Shown piece after piece: positions 23,122 to 33,489 of a DNA stretch of 64,000 nucleotides. A model generated the notes under the pieces. The model was not told the DNA's origin, did not search any database, and saw only the letters and a list, made by a program, of their open reading frames with translations. Numbering within the stretch: the first letter of the stretch is position 1; each line of letters begins with the position of its first letter. Both the position numbers and the translations under genes were made by a program. Origin of the DNA: Siderastrea radians (Eukaryota; Cnidaria; Anthozoa; Scleractinia; Rhizangiidae); the NCBI GenBank assembly GCA_964017195.1, contig OZ024887.1, positions 64,825,630-64,889,629 on the forward strand. Direction: 5' to 3'.

Positions 23122-24614
23122 CTAAATAAGTATCCGTAAGGACCGCTGATCATAGGTACAAATAACATTGTGAACAGTCCACAACTTGATAAAATCAGGG
23201 CGCGCTGTGAAGTTGAAAGCGGCCCACACACGAGTGCGAATTCGGCTCTTGATTTTCACGATAATGGTATCACCACTAAGGCATTTAGATTCGAAAGTTG
23301 CTAAGTTCCTAGCACTCCACACCTCATTAAGTGCAAGTTTACAAAGAAATGCTGCGAGCTTGTTAGCACTCGCGTTATGTTTGCCCCCGGGTAGCCCGTG
23401 ACAAAAGAGAGCTAAGGCTGGGGTAAGATTAATGGAAGAAGGGTACAGTTGATTGAGGAGCGACGATATCCACCTCCAAACAGGCAGAGCCTGAGGGCAG
23501 TCGTAGAGAGCGTGGGTGATGGTTTCCACCCGCCCGCATATCGCGCAGAACTCAGTCATGTTTGCAAGTCCCCAAGCCTTGAGATAGGCTCGCGTCTTAA
23601 GGACTCCATGAGCTATTTTCCACGCGATATCGCATTCCCAATTCGTACTCAGACCCCCATATAGATGCGACCAGATTTTAGGCCAACTTAATGATGTGGC
23701 TAGCCTGCGGTCCCAGGCTGTGGTACATGGGAGGCTCGGAGGGGTAGGGTAAGCGAGCCTCTGGTAAAAGGTTTTAACGTGATGGTCGGGGAGTAGGTCG
23801 AAATCAAGACCGATTCGATCTACGGCCGTGAGGAGATGCTGGTAAACTAAAGGTTTATCATCACCAAGCTGTTTTGGCGCCGTGTTCGACCGTAGAAAGG
23901 TCCAGTTTTTCATTCTGCGGCTAAGGGGAAAACCTATCCAATACTGGGCGACGTGAACCCACTTGGCCGTGCATGTAAGATCACCAATATAACGGACCCA
24001 GCGAAGTTTGAGAGCGCGAGACTTTTCGAGCGCGTGAACCACGGCGAGACCTCCGCTATCAAAGGGAAGGCGGCAAGTGTCCCTCTTGACTAATTCAGCT
24101 TTGCCACTCCACAGAAACAGGCCAACGGCCTTTTTCACCCGAGAGTGGACCCATTTCGGTAAGGGAAGGACAGTAGCGGTGTACCAAAGGCCAGAAGCGC
24201 CAATAGTGCTGATAATCATTGATTTGCCTTTAAGCGACAACGTGCGAAGTTTCCATAGATTTAAACGTTTCTCAAATTTAGCGACTCTGTCAGCCCAATT
24301 CGCATCGTCGAGGTTACCTAGTCCAAAATAAATGCCCAGAATTTTAAGTTTATCCCCGACCCAGGTAATGTGGACGGGGCCGCTGACACGGCCAGCGCAG
24401 GAGCCGATCCACAAACCTTCGGTCTTAGAAAGGTTTAGGCGGGAACCCGAACCGTGCTCAAAACGAGTGATCACATCAAAAGCTCTAGTGATGGAAAATT
24501 CGTTAGCCAGGATTAGAGTGGTATCATCCGCATACTGCGAGACTTTACTTTGCTGTGAACAGCCAGGGAGGTTAATGCCTTCGATAGTCCGGTCTCGCCT
24601 AATAGCTTGCCCTA
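23122..24614 (-). pseudogene. L1/Tx1-like reverse transcriptase, C-terminal part
   Basis: The frame is open from the MULE insertion to the stop at 23122. It begins with the end of RT: YADD (24523-24534) followed by DDTTLILAN, then the thumb-like SKTEGLWIG and KILGIYFG. A long C-terminal region follows, with CAICGRVETITHALYDC, a CCHC-type zinc-knuckle-like motif. LINE ORF2 proteins of the L1/Tx1 group have this order. It is cut off from its N-terminal part by the 2.05-kb insert, so no complete enzyme can be made. Confidence 0.85.
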
Positions 24615-24623
24615 GAGTTTCAG

Positions 24624-26675
24624 TTCCCTGCTAGCAGAGGCCCCTTTTCCTTTGTATTCGCTGAACTGACGGGCGGCACGAAAAGGGACCTCTGCCATGG
24701 GTCGAAACTCCCTTTGATTCAACCGCCGTCCATGGTCGTGGACGGCGGTTTCCGAAACGCATGCTCCCTGTATTGTTTGCTGACCGTGACTTGAGCCCAC
24801 TATATCTCGCGCATTCCTTTACAGTTATTCCGCTGTCATTTAGTGAGCCCGCATAGTAACATGCCGTCCTGGAAAGAGAACTAAACTCGTGAAGAGTTAC
24901 ACTCAAACGAAGAAAACCGTGAACACTGAAAATATTTCTGGAATGTTCATTGTGTTTTGACCAATCACGTGCGAGACCTTGTAACCGCAGAAAACGAATG
25001 GGTTGCTCGGTCACGGAAAGGATTTGGTTCTCAATTTGTTTCGAAAGACCTCAAGATTTAACGATTTCGGCCTAAATAAATCGAGTCAGCTGTGCTATCA
25101 GAAATAATAGCAGCTTTGGGCGAATTTTAAGGGAGGACATTGCAATTTTTACATCAAGGTGAAATAACTGCCGCTTGAGTTGCTTTTGTTTGAAATGTCG
25201 GAACCGCTAATCGTTGGGCCGCCATGTCGAAAAATTTTATTCTCCAAAAGCGCTCAAACATATTTTCGCTTGCGTAGTGCATGTGGCTCTCAGATAGAAA
25301 GGAATAGTAATTTCAATTCCTGTAAGATAAAGATGAAGATTAAATATTGAGGCCTTTCAAAACAATTCCAGAACCAACTCGATTCCGTGACTGAGAAACC
25401 CATTCGTTTTCTGCGGTTACAAGGTCTCGCGCGCGATTGGTCAAAACACACATTCCAGGAATATTTTCAGTGTCACGGTTTTCTTCGTTTGAGTGTAACA
25501 ACGTTTGCTTTCTCTCGTTTTTGTCAACATGGACGACGGAAAGATAAACAATCGAAAGAAGAAGCTCTAAGAAACACTCGACAAGATAAGGAATGGAATT
25601 TAGAGCGAAGAAAACATCTGTCAAGGCGAAGGACAACCTTCCACCTCCAAAGATTTTTCGAGCTGCGGACTTTCTGTGAAATGCTCCAGCACTTTTACGA
25701 GTCTAGGGTAGAGTAAATTACACATTTGATTGTAAATTTGTATCGAAATCGCTTTTTAATTGAGGGATTCTTCATATTCCTTACAGCTTTCGTAAAAGTT
25801 TTGAAAAACGTGCACAGTTCGCATCACCAAATGCTCTTCAAAATATTAAACTTGCACATCGAGCGAAATCGCTTGCGCGTAGCTTCCCTCGAAGAAAGAA
25901 TTGAACGCGTTTGGTCTTCAGAAACAAGTAAAGGTGTGTTTTAATAAATGTATTATTTAGAAAAGCTTACTGTCTCTTCTTCTGTGCACCTTCATTCATA
26001 AAATTTCGAAAAGTAGTAATCTGACCTAAACAGACACAAATGCTCTGTTGTGGTTTGATTTCACCCGCGAGACAACGTGAGAAATGTCTTGCGGAAATTT
26101 TCAAAATTTGACTTTGAGATTGTAGTTTTGGCTAATTCTTAATTGACAACTGGTGTATTTTACTTAAAAGTAAGAAATTTTAACTATTCTAGATCAAGTG
26201 GGTGTTGTTTTTTCGAACCTATAAATTGTCCTTTCGTACTGCACATGGGTTGTTTATCCAACTGCTAATTTAGTGAAGCGATCGTAAAACACGCAGCCTT
26301 CAATGGGTTAAATTCTCTTTGATTCTTGGAGTTGTGGTCATGTTAAAAAGGCTTCCTTGTCCAGATAACTTGAAATTAATACCGTAGATTAGACAACAAC
26401 TATCTCTAGACGAACTGTCTACTTTTTTTAGGGTTTTGGTGAACTCGCCATTCACGACAACAAAACTGTGCAGGTGTGTTTTTTGGCGCGCTTAGTTGAG
26501 AAAGGTGGGAGTCGTCAGCTGATCACGTGCTAAAAGCATCACGTGACGTTTCGGTCGCTAAGTAACCGTGGCGCATGCTCAACACAGTTCATTTCGACCC
26601 ATGGCAGAGGTCCCTTTTCGTCCCGTCCGTCAGCTCAGCGAATACAAAGGAGAAGGGGCTTCTGCTAGCAGGGAA
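24624..26675. mobile_element. MULE-like TIR element with 9-bp duplication
   Basis: The ends TTCCCTGCTAGCAG and CTGCTAGCAGGGAA begin an inverted repeat of about 80 bp that includes CTTTGTATTCGCTGA and CCATGGCAGAGG. GAGTTTCAG occurs at 24615-24623 and 26676-26684 as a perfect 9-bp duplication. Removing the insert plus one copy restores the LINE frame (VAETL continuing to GQAI). Inside, about 165 bp near 24881-25053 recur inverted at 25345-25512, making a large foldback around a 290-bp loop. No transposase is visible. The 9-bp duplication points to Mutator-like elements. Confidence 0.9.
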
Positions 26676-27260
26676 GAGTTTCAGCCACCAGACAGTATAA
26701 CAAGGGGGAGAGCGGACAGCCCTGTCTAACCCCTCTCGCGAGGGGAAAGGACGAGGAAACCCACCCGTTATTTATAACGACAGATGAAATATCATTATAA
26801 ATAACTGCAATCCAACGTGTGAAATCGGGGCCAAAATTGAACTGAGAGAGAACTCTCTGTAGAAACGCATGGTTCACGCGATCGAAAGTTTTTTCCTGAT
26901 CGAGGCTTATGATAGCAGCCGGAATGTTCTTGTAATGAACATAGTCGATTGTGTCTCGGATGAGAAAAAGGTTTTCAAAGATACTTCTCCCCGGAACGCC
27001 GCATGTCTGGTCTTGGTGAACTAACAGCGGGAGGACGGCGCGCAACCTATTTGTGAGAGCTTTAGTGCAGATTTTATAATCTATGTTAAGCAGCGAAATT
27101 GGCCGCCAATTCTTAAGTAACAAGGGATCATCCTTTTTATATAGAAGTCGAATAACGCCCCGGCGTTGGGAGTTGGAAAGGAAACCGGCAGCGAAAGAGA
27201 AATTAAGCGTTTCGACTAAATCAGCTCCTAAAAGTCCCCAGAAGCGACAATAAAACTCTA
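26676..27260 (-). pseudogene. L1/Tx1-like reverse transcriptase, N-terminal part
   Basis: The frame is open from the 5' truncation to the MULE insertion. It carries the early RT motifs: VIRLLYKKDD, NWRPISLLNIDYKI, the SLDQEKTFDRVNH block (usually D-x-x-K-A-F-D; here the alanine is threonine) and GVRQGCPLSPLLYCLVAE. The upstream endonuclease domain is absent. The natural continuation is at 24614 on the other side of the transposon. Confidence 0.85.
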
Positions 27261-27261
27261 C

Positions 27262-27495
27262 AGACAGTACTGTTTCAGCCTTTTGGGCCTTATCAGTGCA
27301 GTGCTGACGCTGGAGTTGAGGTTAGCGACTATATAGCCACCTCAGACGATCCCACACATGTGGTATCATCGTACCATGTCAGAGTGCTCAAACTAGTAAA
27401 CGAGTGAGCTACGCATGCGCGCTAGCGACAATGGCACACTCCAGATAGAGTGCTCAATTTGGACATTAAAGCATAGCTTTGTATGCCAAAGAGCA
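27262..27495 (-). mobile_element. Penelope-like element terminal fragment with hammerhead
   Basis: Directly beyond the LINE is a stretch that, on the minus strand, ends in a hammerhead-like motif of the type found in Penelope long terminal regions. It has no coding sequence and is bordered by TA microsatellites. It is the target into which the L1-like element inserted. Confidence 0.45.
27266..27301 (-). ncRNA. Degenerate hammerhead ribozyme split by the LINE
   Basis: Minus strand: ACTGCA (stem I), CTGATAA (consensus CUGAUGA, so G8 is A), stem II GGCC-CAAAA-GGCU with a terminal G-U pair, GAA, stem III ACAG-UA-CUGU and a GUC cleavage triplet. The second stem I strand, UGCAGU, lies about 4.2 kb away at 23017-23022 because the LINE inserted within the 3' arm. 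The changed core base and the split both predict no activity. Confidence 0.5.
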
Positions 27496-27547
27496 ATATA
27501 TATATATATATTTGTATTAACGAATCTGTTTTGTCTGATCCATAGAA

Positions 27548-28156
27548 ATGCTTAAACAACTTACTTTAGCGTTTGCGGCACTCGCTTCCTTTGCAAGTTC
27601 CGTAGGAGCACAGTCGATCTCTTGCCAACCTTTGACAACAACAGAACTGGAGCTCAAACTGGAATCGTTTGGTGGTTATAACAAGCGCTATCAAGCGATC
27701 ACAAGCAAGGATGCTGAGAATTTCCCCATCCTTCTCAATCAACCAGCCGCTGTGAAATTGCCTGTATATAAGCTTAAATACATTATCAAAGAGCTGTTCC
27801 GTGGCAAGAGACAGGCCAACTCTTTCCCACAAACAAATTTCACAAGTGTCACAAAGCGAGGCTCTCTAGACCAATCTGGATACCATCGACTGTGCACCGA
27901 GTGGTCAGCGGTCACAACGCTCTCACCCGATTATTTCCCGCGCTATCTGAACGAAGTGATCTGTGACAAGAAGGACAACGGTTGCCTTGGTCACGAAGGA
28001 GCCTGTATCCAAGGAAGTTTAGTTGTGAACGTTTTGAAGAATACAGGTGTATGCGGAGCTGATGGAGAAGAGACCTGGCAGCTCGTGAGCCAGTCTGTTA
28101 GATCGTGCTGTAGCTGTCGGCTATATCCGGGCTCATCTTTAAGCGGATTATTGTGA
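27548..28156 (+). CDS. IL-17-like secreted cytokine, unit A
   Basis: This 202-residue protein has a signal peptide (residues 1-21) and a propeptide ending in the furin-type site RGKR (85-88). An N-glycosylation site NFT follows, then a C-terminal cystine-rich domain. That domain reads CTEWSAV, then DYFPRYLNEVIC, then GACIQGSLVVNVLK, and ends in SCCSCRLYP. This resembles the invertebrate IL-17 layout: C-x-W, R/Y-P-x-x-I/L-x-E-A/V-x-C, VxVL and a final C-x-C. The ATG lies two bases after the acceptor CCATAG, so the coding region sits in one exon downstream of a non-coding exon 1. Unit D differs by about 19 substitutions and a 3-residue gap. Another cystine-knot growth factor is the main alternative. 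It is likely released as an immune or epithelial signal. Confidence 0.75.
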   Translation: MLKQLTLAFAALASFASSVGAQSISCQPLTTTELELKLESFGGYNKRYQAITSKDAENFPILLNQPAAVKLPVYKLKYIIKELFRGKRQANSFPQTNFTSVTKRGSLDQSGYHRLCTEWSAVTTLSPDYFPRYLNEVICDKKDNGCLGHEGACIQGSLVVNVLKNTGVCGADGEETWQLVSQSVRSCCSCRLYPGSSLSGLL

Positions 28157-28619
28157 CACTGTTATGTTTGGGGGCAGAAATTATTTCTTCCTACATCTCA
28201 TTGTTTTACTTGTAATATAGTTCTTGCATCGTTTAATTTATTTGTTATATATCGTTTAATAATACCAAGCGTGAGCCAAAGGCAATATTTTCAAGGTATT
28301 ATCAGAACACCTCTTAGTAATCGATTAAGGGAGAGGACTCTGGGAACGAGGTTGGGTAGCACGTTCCACAGTTTTGGAACAGCTATCACACTGAAGCGCG
28401 GACACCAATGGTTTTCTAATAAATTAAACTGGGATGGCGCAACAAAGCACCTTAGTAGTCGCGGTGCAGATTATAGCGCCCTGGCGTCACAGCGGATAGA
28501 TGGTCATAGAGATACGTCAGCCATGCAGAATTTTAAACGCTAAAAGCGAGATCCCCCAAAAAATTATGCGTTATTTCACTGGTAACTAGTGCAGCTCACG
28601 ACAATTGACGAAATGTGAC
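28157..28619 (+). other. 3' UTR and flank shared with unit D, MITE end
   Basis: The first ~165 bp after the stop match the unit D flank, including TGTAATATAGTTCTTGCATCG. From 28330 comes CTCTGGGAACGAGGTTG, the end of the CAAYCTCGT MITE family, followed by GGTAGCACG as in unit D at 47069. The opposite MITE end is missing here. The rest parallels 47078-47330. I see no canonical AATAAA close to the stop. Confidence 0.5.
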
Positions 28620-28745
28620 AAAACTTGGGTACTTGTTAAACAACACATTTTGCGGTCTTTGGAGACTGGGGATTTCACAGCTGGGTAAGCCAAATAGAAG
28701 ACTTGTAGTAATCGAGCCTTGATGAGAAGAGAGCGTGGATGAGAG
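28620..28745 (-). pseudogene. Jockey/CR1-type LINE RT fragment, antisense
   Basis: On the minus strand ESLIHALFSSRLDYYKSS is readable. This matches the SLIHAF-SSRLDYCNSLL-type block that follows the RT core of jockey/CR1-like LINEs; a stop and a shift come next. A longer copy of the same fragment lies at 47340-47760 downstream of unit D, so the fragment was present before the duplication. Confidence 0.55.
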
Positions 28746-28778
28746 ATTCAGGCAATTTCACTAGGCGATCAATATGAA

Positions 28779-29165
28779 ATGATCAAATGCAAAAAAACCT
28801 ACATTTTACTCTACTCTACTTTTAAAGCAGATGCAACTACCTCTAACTCACTAGACCTTATTGCAAACCAGAAAAATCGGCGGGCAGTAGCAAAACTTAG
28901 GGCAGGTAATCATAACTTAAGAATTGAAACTGGAAGACATTCCACCCCTAAACTCCCTGAGCATCTGAGAATTTGTCAATACTGCAGCTCAAATGAAGTT
29001 GAAAATGAAGTACACTGTCTCTTATCTTGCAATAGATATGATACAATTACAAAATCTTTAATGGACGATATTATTAGTAAATATTCCGATTTCTATTCTT
29101 TAAATGCCCATCACAAAATTGTATTTCTCTTTAATATCATTGGTGCTTTCATTTGTAAAGAATAA
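28779..29165 (+). pseudogene. LINE ORF2 C-terminal zinc-finger fragment, copy 1
   Basis: This 128-codon frame reads RRAVAKLRAGNHNLRIETGR, then CQYCSS with ENEVHCLLSC (a CCHC-type finger), then a short tail. This is the C-terminal end typical of cnidarian CR1/jockey-like LINE proteins. No RT precedes it. It is matched by 47821-48056 plus 51146-51275 near unit D, where a DNA transposon splits it. Confidence 0.65.
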
Positions 29166-29622
29166 GGTTACTTCATTTACGAAGCTTTTGCATTAAGAAA
29201 TGAATCAATAGATACGGGAATTGTACATTAATCAATTTCGCTATATCACTTTTGTACTTTTTTCTTTTTCAGTCTTTCTTTTTTCTCTTTTCTATGTGCA
29301 ATAGCATTTGTAATTGGGAATGTATCGATGAATTGGGTGGGTGGGGGAGGGTCGGGGCTTATGTGGTCTCCCCGGGAAGGTACCTATGGATGGGGTACGG
29401 TGTTTAGGGTCTTCTGTCTGAACTGGTATACAGCTTCTCAGATTATTGTATAGACAGGGAATCTTTCTGGAATTGGTTCGAGTGCAGTTTTAACTGTTTT
29501 ACAAAAACATGTAGTTAACATCGGCCGCGGTGTAAGCCGGGCAAAATTACATTTGATGGACGCCATCCTGTGGCTACTTTAAACGGGGTCACAGATTGAG
29601 CCATTGTGCTTAAATAGGTTAG
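29166..29622. other. Non-coding spacer duplicated downstream of unit D
   Basis: This is LINE 3' flank without coding potential. Its second half (29400-29660) matches 51345-51610, including GGTATACAGCTTC and AAACGGGGTCACAGATTGAG. It marks the right edge of the duplicated block. Confidence 0.6.
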
Positions 29623-30039
29623 GAAATTGTCTATGATGAGAAAAAGGGTTTACGAAGCTTACAAAAGTATATTTCACACTGGCAACATACTATTCGAAAC
29701 TCTAAGAAATTAGAATTCTATAACACTTTTAAGGACGAATATACGCCTTCCTGCTATTTAGATCTTACAAGAAAACTAAATAACAGGAAAGAATTAGTGA
29801 AACTTAGAATAGGTAATCATAAATTATTGATCGAAACTGGCAGATATGATCAAATCCCAAGGGATAATAGACTCTGCCCTACGTGTAAATCAAACCAAAT
29901 TGAAGATGAAATTCATCTACTTTTCCATTGTACTAAATACTGTAGTTTTAGAGATGAATTTTACAAAAAAATAGAGAACCAAATACCCAACATAGCACAA
30001 TTACCTCCTATGCAAGCCACCAAAAAATTAATGAATTAA
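29623..30039 (+). pseudogene. LINE ORF2 C-terminal zinc-finger fragment, copy 2
   Basis: From about 29650 the frame reads KGLRSLQKYISHWQH, then LVKLRIGNHKLLIETGRY, then CPTCKS with EDEIHLLFHC (CCHC), ending in a stop just before unit B. It is the same domain as copy 1 but a different sequence, so it comes from a related LINE. The frame is open upstream of its first ATG at 29797; upstream RT is missing. Confidence 0.65.
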
Positions 30040-30040
30040 T

Positions 30041-31050
30041 TCAACGCATTCAAACTGGAAACCTGTTCCCTCCCTGAAACAAACTTTTTGGTCATGCAAT
30101 CGTTCATTATAACTAATTAGCTTTTCATTAAATCCCAAGTGTGACTATTACATTAAAACAAAAGCTACTTAGAAGCGCATTTCATGATAATTTTAATTTT
30201 TGAGTCCGCAAAAGAAATCCTGAAATGCGACCATTCAAATAGTGGAGGGATGTACAAAATGTTGTAAAATTCTAACACCATAAATGAACCAGGACTACTG
30301 AAATCCTCACAACAGTGAATCATGTACGTACATCTAGTTTTATGTCCTTTTAGCAATCGTACTTGCCCTTACACACAGACGCATCTTCAAAAGATCATCG
30401 ATTCTTATCAATTCTCTAAAAAAGCGCTTAAGAAAACAGTCAAGTTCCTTTTCTGTATCGACATGAGATCGGAAAATTTACTGTGCTAAGTTAGTACAAA
30501 AAGCGTTTTCAAAAAGTTTAAAGAAAACCGTCAATCGTCAATAGCTTAGTACAGGTGCTCAACTGGAACTAAACACCTTGCAATAAAAATAGAAGCTTTA
30601 CAGGTGAAGACAAAAACGGAAGATCGTCATCGCTACATGTCTCGTCAGTCCAACATACCATTCCTTCCGTGAAACAAACGATTGCTTCAAACTGCTGCCA
30701 TGACACGACACTAAATAATATTAAAAAAAACAAAAACAAAAAAAAAAGTTTTAAAAAGCCTTATTATCAAAGTTACCTCAATTCCAACTAGAATGCAAAT
30801 TAAAAAATTAAGTCGTCGAGAAAGAAAAAAAATTGTTTAAAACTGATCTAATTTCATGTTTCCTTCCATCGCTAACATAACCACCTGCTGGCAATTGTTT
30901 TTCTGACAGTTACACAAAAATGCACTGTAATAAAACTACAAAGTTATCCGACTTGCGTTAAAACGCCCATTCCACTGAGATATTTACAGCTTATGACATA
31001 ATTTCCGCTACTTGCCAGAATATAAAATAGGGGTAAAAAATTGACTTGGA
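30041..31050 (+). promoter_or_regulatory. IL-17-like unit B upstream region and TATA promoter
   Basis: Homologous to 41026-42130 of unit D. It carries the conserved GACATAATTTCCGCTACTTG block and TATAAAATAGGGG at 31021. The promoter looks intact in sequence, but there is no coding exon for it: the unit stops at about 31665 within intron 1. Confidence 0.6.
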
Positions 31051-31051
31051 T

Positions 31052-31120
31052 AAGATCATTTAGGACGAACGCCGACGACAGCTGTCTACAAACATCCTGA
31101 GAAGAACATGGAATCTAAAG
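31052..31120 (+). pseudogene. Unit B exon 1, orphan 5' UTR exon
   Basis: This exon ends in CTAAAG at a good donor (GTAAGTTTTT, 31121). Unlike the other copies it contains an ATG (31109-31111). Similarity to unit D ends at about 31665. Unless it splices into a distant exon 2, such as that of unit D, this copy cannot make the cytokine. Confidence 0.55.
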
Positions 31121-31665
31121 GTAAGTTTTTGCTGACAAAAAGTCATTTTGATATTTAGGGATGGGGGAAAATGTAAAAAAGGAACGCAAACAACGTGGCA
31201 TGTATGTAACAAGTTTCATTTACGTTGAAGCGCTAAGGATTTGGCCATAGTACTTTCACTGCATCATTTTTCTTTTTCTTTTTTTTTTTTTGAGAGGTAT
31301 AGCTGATCGTCTCGGATAACCTATCATTTTAAAGCGAAAAAAGATTTAATTTTGCCCACAGACTTCGCCCATTTTTTAACGCTTTGGTTCGAGAAATAAG
31401 AACTACATAGAGTATTAACGCGATTAATTTTTTTAATCCTGTCCAGTTCTTGTCATCTGCCAACTTGACGTATTCAGTTTTCGCAGTGTGAAATTATAAC
31501 TTTCTTATTTTTAACGGAAAGGCGTCTCAGTTCTAAACAAATCTTACATCTACCGTTGCGAAGTTTCCTCGTAAAAAAGACAGGGAATTTTCCTGAATAT
31601 TTTAATCTTCCAAAATTAAAATTTCTGCAATACCATGCAGTATCACAATGTTTGCTTTTCTAAAC

Positions 31666-31918
31666 GGCCGCACTGAACACCAGACAAAACACATAACAGT
31701 CGATGTTAAGTAACAGGCCGATGTTAAATGCCCGTTTAATGAATTAAGAAATGTTAACTATGCAACCAGTTGCACCTCTCCCGCTACTCTTCCTGAAATG
31801 CCGAATGCCTAGGAATGTTCCTACCTACTACTGATCTACACATTGCAGCGTACCCAGAGCATGTGTGCTTCGTTGTTCGAATTAATTCTTAATTTAATTA
31901 ATTTAAAGACAGACTCAC
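31666..31918. repeat. Unclassified repeat also found at 52480-52590
   Basis: The segment around 31731-31850 matches 52483-52595 (CCCGTTTAATGAATTAAGAAA, then CTACTCTTCCTGAAATGCCG and GAATGCCTAGGA). It replaces the unit B intron. Its identity is unknown. Confidence 0.5.
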
Positions 31919-32317
31919 TAAGGGACCGTTCATTTTTTACGAGGTAGGAGGGGCTGGTGGGATTTCGGGGGGGGGGGGTCACGTAAAAAAAATGGCCTTA
32001 AAGGGGGGGCCATCTAAGAAAAATAAGGGAAAAGGGGGGTCATGTGAAGTATTTTTGTAATACTTAAAGATGGGATGTGTTGTACTATTTTTAAAAAATA
32101 TATCCCCACCGAAATACACAAATTAGATTTAAAAATCTATGCTCTGCTTCTAATAACGTTTCCACGGCTACAGACTACAATTTTAAAGCTAGGGAACTTT
32201 AATAAACTAACAAAGTTTTCTTTCTATTTAGTTACTTAATTTTCATTTCTGTATTTTTAGTGGTAGCTCGGCCAGAATAGCCTAAGCTACCTGCAAGCTG
32301 CTATAAAGGCCTGTAAA

Positions 32318-33218
32318 CTATCTTGAATGAATAAAGTTACTGTTACTACTGAACATTGCTTCTCTCTGCTCATCTTGTTCAAGCTCTTCCTCGTCACTTG
32401 TGCTGCTAGCGCTGTGGGAGTCGCTTTCGTTCCTTTCAGGCAGAGCATACTCTTCAGGATACAGGAAGCAGTACACATCATCTCTAACGTCAGGCTTGAG
32501 GTTTGTGATTATTCTGCTTCCTGTCGCATTGCTGAAGTGGTTTGATTGTAACATCTGTGCAATATATGGTGCATCTCGTCTATTTAATAATTCTGCAATA
32601 TCTTCGACGTTGATGCACTCTTTAGGGATGGCTAGGGAAGGAGGATACACAAGACATTCTGCAAGATCATTGCCTAGCGGGTTTCCAACACAGATGCCAT
32701 ACACTCGTTGGACGTTGTTTGCATCCCGGTTCCTTCTTCGTTTCATTTGATTTTCTTCGGTTTTCTTTCTTTCTTCGCCTCTTGCTTATATGTTCTTTAT
32801 GTATGCCCTTATATATAGTGTGGAAACTTTTCTTGTTTTCTTCTAGCATTTCCATATCCTGCTTGACCTTCAGCAGCTTAGCCTCAATGCACTTGATCTG
32901 CTCCACAATAAAATCGTGAGCAAATTCTTCTCCTTGCTTCAAGGTAAGCCCACTAGGCTGGAAGAGTGTGGAATCATGTTCTTTCAAATGTTTCACCATG
33001 CCATTCAACTTGTCAATCATGCTTCTGTGCTCTTTGATGAAGAGGTTAAATCTTCCATCACTGGGCTTCAAATGATATCCTGGTTTGGAAAACTCACTTG
33101 CTCTTTTCGAACACCCATCCGCACTTAGAAAGGTAACCTCTTTTGATTGTAAAACATCGTATCGACGGGATCGTTTAGTGGTGAACCTATTCTTAAACGA
33201 CTCGTCACTTTCCGCCAT
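32318..33218 (-). pseudogene. Unknown coiled-coil protein of the TAA-flanked element
   Basis: The start at 33218 gives MAESDESFKNRFTTKRSRR. A helical coiled-coil segment of about 70 residues follows (EQIKCIEAKLLKVKQDMEML), then a basic stretch KRRRKKENRRK. A 1-base shift near 32740 moves to a second frame that continues with a globular part (GICVGNPLGNDLAECLVYPP) and an acidic Ser/Glu tail. The two parts clearly belong to one protein. I do not recognise the family. It may be an accessory DNA-binding or structural protein of the element. Confidence 0.5.
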
Positions 33219-33489
33219 TCTTTCGCATTTTGGAATGAGCCTCTTTGAAAATGCTCATGTAATATTGCGCTCTCTTTCCTTTTGGATTTACAATATAGCC
33301 AATACTTGTTTTCCGAAGTCCCTTTGAGATGTCCGCATCTTCAGCAGGGGAGGAACTAGTAACCTACCAGAAAAGAAAGACGACGTTTTATATAGATGTT
33401 ATTGAGTGCACTGTGTTGTAATCGCTTATTAAATGCTGTATTCGTTTGGTCGAATGCAGTTCAAATGTAGTTAATTCGCAGCATTTCAA

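Larger units (their letters stand above)
23032..27260 (-). mobile_element. 5'-truncated L1/Tx1-like LINE with target duplication
   Basis: The element lies on the minus strand. A poly(A) tail (T10 at 23031-23040) marks its 3' end. CAGACAGTACT at 23021-23031 is repeated at 27261-27271 as an 11-bp target duplication. The 5' end is truncated inside the reverse transcriptase domain, as is usual for target-primed insertion. A MULE-like element (24624-26675) has since split it; without that, about 2.2 kb of LINE remains. The single ORF is otherwise open across both pieces, so the copy looks fairly young. Confidence 0.85.

Noticed and set aside
23186..24331. Four + strand frames opposite the LINE ORF
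   Set aside because: Shadows of the minus-strand reverse transcriptase reading frame.
24631..25716. Two frames sharing PIRFLRLQGLARDWSKH in opposite orientation
   Set aside because: They translate the inner inverted repeat of the MULE; not a duplicated gene.
32327..33327. Plus-strand frames over the coiled-coil gene
   Set aside because: Antisense shadows of the 32318-33218 gene; no domain.
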